A DNA stretch of 11,313 nucleotides, taken from contig DATLZB010000222.1 in assembly GCA_035574175.1 (NCBI GenBank), positions 1 through 11,313 of the forward strand, given 5' to 3'. Shown one piece after another: positions 10,228-11,313 of the stretch. The DNA comes from DATLZB01 sp035574175 (GTDB taxonomy: Bacteria; Pseudomonadota; Alphaproteobacteria; Rhizobiales; Hyphomicrobiaceae). A program made the position numbers and the translations under genes. Position 1 is the stretch's first letter; every line of letters starts with the position of its first letter. The notes beneath the pieces were generated by a model. That model had not been told where the DNA came from. It was given only the letters and a program-made list of their open reading frames with translations, and made no database searches.

Positions 10228-11313
10228 CTACCTGTGCAGTGGTCGATCGAGGCTCCGGTACTGGATCGCCTCGGCCACGTGGCCCGAGTGGAGCGCCGCC
10301 TCGCCGGCGAGGTCGGCAATGGTGCGCGCCACGCGCAGGATGCGCGTGTAGGCCCGCGCCGAGAGGCCGAGCCGTTCGGTGGCTGTCTCGAGCAGACGGC
10401 GGCCCTTGTCGTCGAGCCGGCAGTGGCGGCGGAGCTCGCGGCCGCGGAGCCGGGCGTTCAGCATGCCGGCGTTGCGCGCGCGCTGCGTCTCGCGCGCGGC
10501 CACGACCCGCGCGCGGATGCGGGCCGACTGCTCGCCGGCGGCGTCGTCGTCGCCGAGCCGCGCCACGGGCAGCCGCGGCACGTGCACGTGGAGGTCGATG
10601 CGGTCGAGCAGCGGCCCCGAGACGCGAATGCGGTAGCGCTCGAGCATGGGCGGCGAGCAGCGGCACTGCTCGGTGCCGTCGCCGAGGTGTCCGCAGGGGC
10701 ATGGATTCATCGCACCGACGAGCTGCACGTCGGCGGGAAACGTGACGCTGCCCGGGCCGCGAGCCACGGTGATGCGGCATTCCTCGAGCGGCTGGCGGAG
10801 CGGCTCCAGCACGTGGCGATGGAACTCGGGCAGCTCGTCCAGGAAGAGCACGCCGCGATGCGCGAGCGTCAGCTCCCCGGGTCGCACGGGGTGCCCGCCG
10901 CCCAGCACCGCGGCGTCGGACGCCGAGCAGTGCGGGCTCCGCACCGGACGCTCGGTGACGATCGGCCGGCCGTCGAGCAGGCCGGCGACGCTATGGATGG
11001 TGGTCACCTCGATCGCCTCCTCGCGGGTGAGCGGCGGCAGGATCGACGGGAGCCGGCGTGCGAGCATGGTCTTCCCGGAGCCGGGCGGACCGATCAGCAG
11101 CACGTTGTGGCCGCCGGCCGCCGCGATCTCGAGCGCGCGCTTGGCGTGTTCCTGGCCGCGCACCTCGGCGAAGTCGCCGCCGGTGCAGCCGGCGGCGGCG
11201 AGCAGCGTGTCGACGTCGGCGCTGACGGCTGGGAGCGGCGTCTCGCCGCGCAGGTGGCCGACCGCGTCGGCCAGCGTACGGACGCCGAATACCGGCGGCC
11301 CGCCGGCGAGCGC
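10228..11313 (-). CDS. comM: ComM/YifB-like Mg-chelatase-family AAA+ protein, C-terminal part
   Basis: The frame is open to the window edge, so the first roughly 140 residues of this usually about 505-residue protein are outside. The visible 361 residues include part of the N-terminal ChlI-like domain (TPLPAVSADVDTLLAAAG), then DFAEVRGQEHAKRALEIAAAG, Walker A GPPGSGKT (75-82), Walker B VLFLDE (155-160), a cysteine cluster CPCGH...CRC (205-219), LLDRIDLHV with the likely arginine finger, and the C-terminal Mg_chelatase_C helices ending QYRSLDR. ComM is a hexameric helicase that promotes branch migration during natural transformation in Vibrio and Haemophilus; the family occurs widely, also in species not known to be competent. 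The last four residues (PLHR) follow the conserved YRSLDR and may come from sequence of the truncated MFS gene read in another frame. The family call is secure. Confidence 0.93.
   Translation of the reverse strand, partial: ALAGGPPVFGVRTLADAVGHLRGETPLPAVSADVDTLLAAAGCTGGDFAEVRGQEHAKRALEIAAAGGHNVLLIGPPGSGKTMLARRLPSILPPLTREEAIEVTTIHSVAGLLDGRPIVTERPVRSPHCSASDAAVLGGGHPVRPGELTLAHRGVLFLDELPEFHRHVLEPLRQPLEECRITVARGPGSVTFPADVQLVGAMNPCPCGHLGDGTEQCRCSPPMLERYRIRVSGPLLDRIDLHVHVPRLPVARLGDDDAAGEQSARIRARVVAARETQRARNAGMLNARLRGRELRRHCRLDDKGRRLLETATERLGLSARAYTRILRVARTIADLAGEAALHSGHVAEAIQYRSLDRPLHR

Noticed and set aside
10187..10780. Upstream extension of the MFS frame giving a 573-residue product
   Set aside because: The extra residues are Arg-, Ala- and Pro-rich, have no membrane helices and come from comM coding sequence read in another frame.
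10228..11313. comM as a sign of a DNA uptake or defence island
   Set aside because: ComM family genes are widespread core genes, and no other competence or defence gene is in the window.

Overview
This window appears to hold two blocks of different base and codon character. The left block (about 1-7140) looks like a Verrucomicrobiota-type genome. It is moderately GC-rich, uses GAA and GAG freely for Glu, has weak Shine-Dalgarno sequences, and carries two short palindromic REPIN-like repeats whose arms share a GTAGNAGC.GACG core. The right block (about 7140-11313) is much more GC-rich and almost never uses GAA. The change falls inside metH, in the conserved cobalamin-binding domain. The window may therefore be a metagenomic assembly chimera, or a natural intragenic recombinant. 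No cultured species can be named from the sequence alone.

Left block, plus strand: the 3' end of a sugar-phosphate isomerase/epimerase-like TIM-barrel gene (2-517); a spacer holding a REPIN-like element (529-601); then a tight four-gene operon (671-4247) for an MCE lipid transporter. The operon encodes a STAS-MlaE fusion permease, an MlaF ATPase, an MlaD-type MCE substrate-binding protein and a PqiC-type (ABC_trans_aux) lipoprotein. Together they would form an inner-membrane ABC complex that moves lipids across the periplasm and keeps the outer membrane asymmetric, which implies a diderm cell. A 318-base intergenic stretch follows. It contains a 15-bp direct repeat, several hairpins, and a candidate metH promoter whose TTGACA -35 box abuts an AT-rich palindrome.

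metH (4566-8462) encodes full-length cobalamin-dependent methionine synthase with all four modules. A second REPIN-like element (5659-5728) lies in frame in the linker between the homocysteine and folate modules. The metH stop codon sits in the loop of a perfect 8-bp GC hairpin.

Right block, minus strand, convergent with metH: comM (Mg-chelatase-like AAA+ protein, 5' end outside the window), an MFS transporter gene missing its first two membrane helices and abutting the comM stop, and a small protein ending in a J-domain-like segment with an HPD motif.

I found no CRISPR array, tRNA, rRNA, transposase gene or recognisable riboswitch. The observations most worth checking are the in-frame REPIN in metH, the composition break in metH, and the comM-MFS junction. 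I found no convincing evidence of a wholly new multi-gene system.
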